A DNA stretch of 14,306 nucleotides from Malikia sp041190985 (lineage in GTDB: Bacteria > Pseudomonadota > Gammaproteobacteria > Burkholderiales > Burkholderiaceae_C): positions 1-14,306 of the forward strand of contig JBEEPT010000053.1 of the NCBI GenBank assembly GCA_041190985.1, read 5' to 3'. The position numbers were made by a program, and so were the translations under genes. Positions 14,165 to 14,306 of the stretch are shown in pieces; position 1 is the stretch's first letter; every line of letters begins with the position of its first letter. A model generated the notes under the pieces. That model saw only the letters and a program-made list of their open reading frames with translations, did not search any database and was not told the DNA's origin.

Positions 14165-14306
14165 ATGCAGAACAAGCTCACCCCACCCCAAGAACGCGCC
14201 GCCTGGAAGCGGCTGCAGGCGCTGGCCGACGGCGCGCTGCCGCACCTGCGCGAGCTGCTGACCGATGACGCCGACGCGCGCCACGCCAGCCTGCAGCTGG
14301 AAGCCG
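14165..14306 (+). CDS. pgi: Probable glucose-6-phosphate isomerase, N-terminal fragment (runs off the window)
   Basis: Only the first 47 codons are inside the window. The reading starts MQNKLTPPQERAAWKRLQAL and continues with LPHLRELLTDDADARHASL, ending in LQLEA. The pattern of an aromatic residue in a short N-terminal helix, HLRELL plus an acidic stretch, and a following SLxLEA resembles the start of betaproteobacterial Pgi proteins, which interconvert glucose 6-phosphate and fructose 6-phosphate. The catalytic regions lie outside the window, so this is a moderate-confidence call from N-terminal similarity. The ATG has AGAG 6 bases upstream and a GGAG 12 bases upstream. It is 74 bases after the WYL gene on the same strand; co-transcription cannot be excluded. 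Confidence 0.7.
   Translation, partial: MQNKLTPPQERAAWKRLQALADGALPHLRELLTDDADARHASLQLEA

Noticed and set aside
1..14306. Mobile elements, CRISPR arrays, tRNA or rRNA genes
   Set aside because: No transposase or integrase frame, no spaced direct repeats and no tRNA-like cloverleaf was found on reading both strands.

Overview
The window is very GC-rich, densely coded chromosomal DNA with strong G/C preference at third codon positions. The gene set (proteobacterial-type glutamate--cysteine ligase, kdsD-kdsC-lptC, metX-metW, long-form ilvD, pgi) points to a Gram-negative betaproteobacterium, most likely of the order Burkholderiales. I see no rRNA, tRNA, CRISPR array, insertion sequence or phage gene. 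Most of it is core metabolism and envelope biogenesis.

Layout. Positions 1-236 (-) hold the 5' end of gshA, divergent from an MFS transporter (430-1608, +). A minus-strand cluster follows, read as CPA2 cation/proton antiporter (5721-3733), apt (3725-3180) and M20 metallopeptidase (3139-1643). Divergent from the antiporter lies the LPS-precursor cluster kdsD-kdsC-lptC (5789-8011, +): two steps of Kdo synthesis plus the inner-membrane/periplasmic LPS transport protein LptC. It ends against a convergent glycine-rich RRM RNA-binding protein gene (8491-8111, -) with its own intrinsic terminator; lptA and lptB do not follow.

The largest non-coding stretch (8492-8977) is the most interesting part. 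It holds the RRM promoter with a stem-loop at the predicted 5' end of the mRNA, two large GC-rich inverted repeats of unknown role, and then, on the plus strand, a -10 box, a SAM-II-type riboswitch aptamer and a long intrinsic terminator just before metX. The metX-metW pair (8978-10752) starts methionine synthesis from homoserine, so the riboswitch would give feedback control by S-adenosylmethionine, here apparently by transcription termination.

Downstream are ilvD (10881-12740, branched-chain amino acid synthesis), a small unrecognised gene (13028-12822, -) with a good ribosome binding site, an AT-rich divergent control region, a WYL-domain regulator (13128-14090, +) and the start of a probable pgi gene (14165 to the window edge). 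The small gene with the divergent WYL regulator is the least explained coding unit; the riboswitch/attenuator is the best-supported regulatory system.
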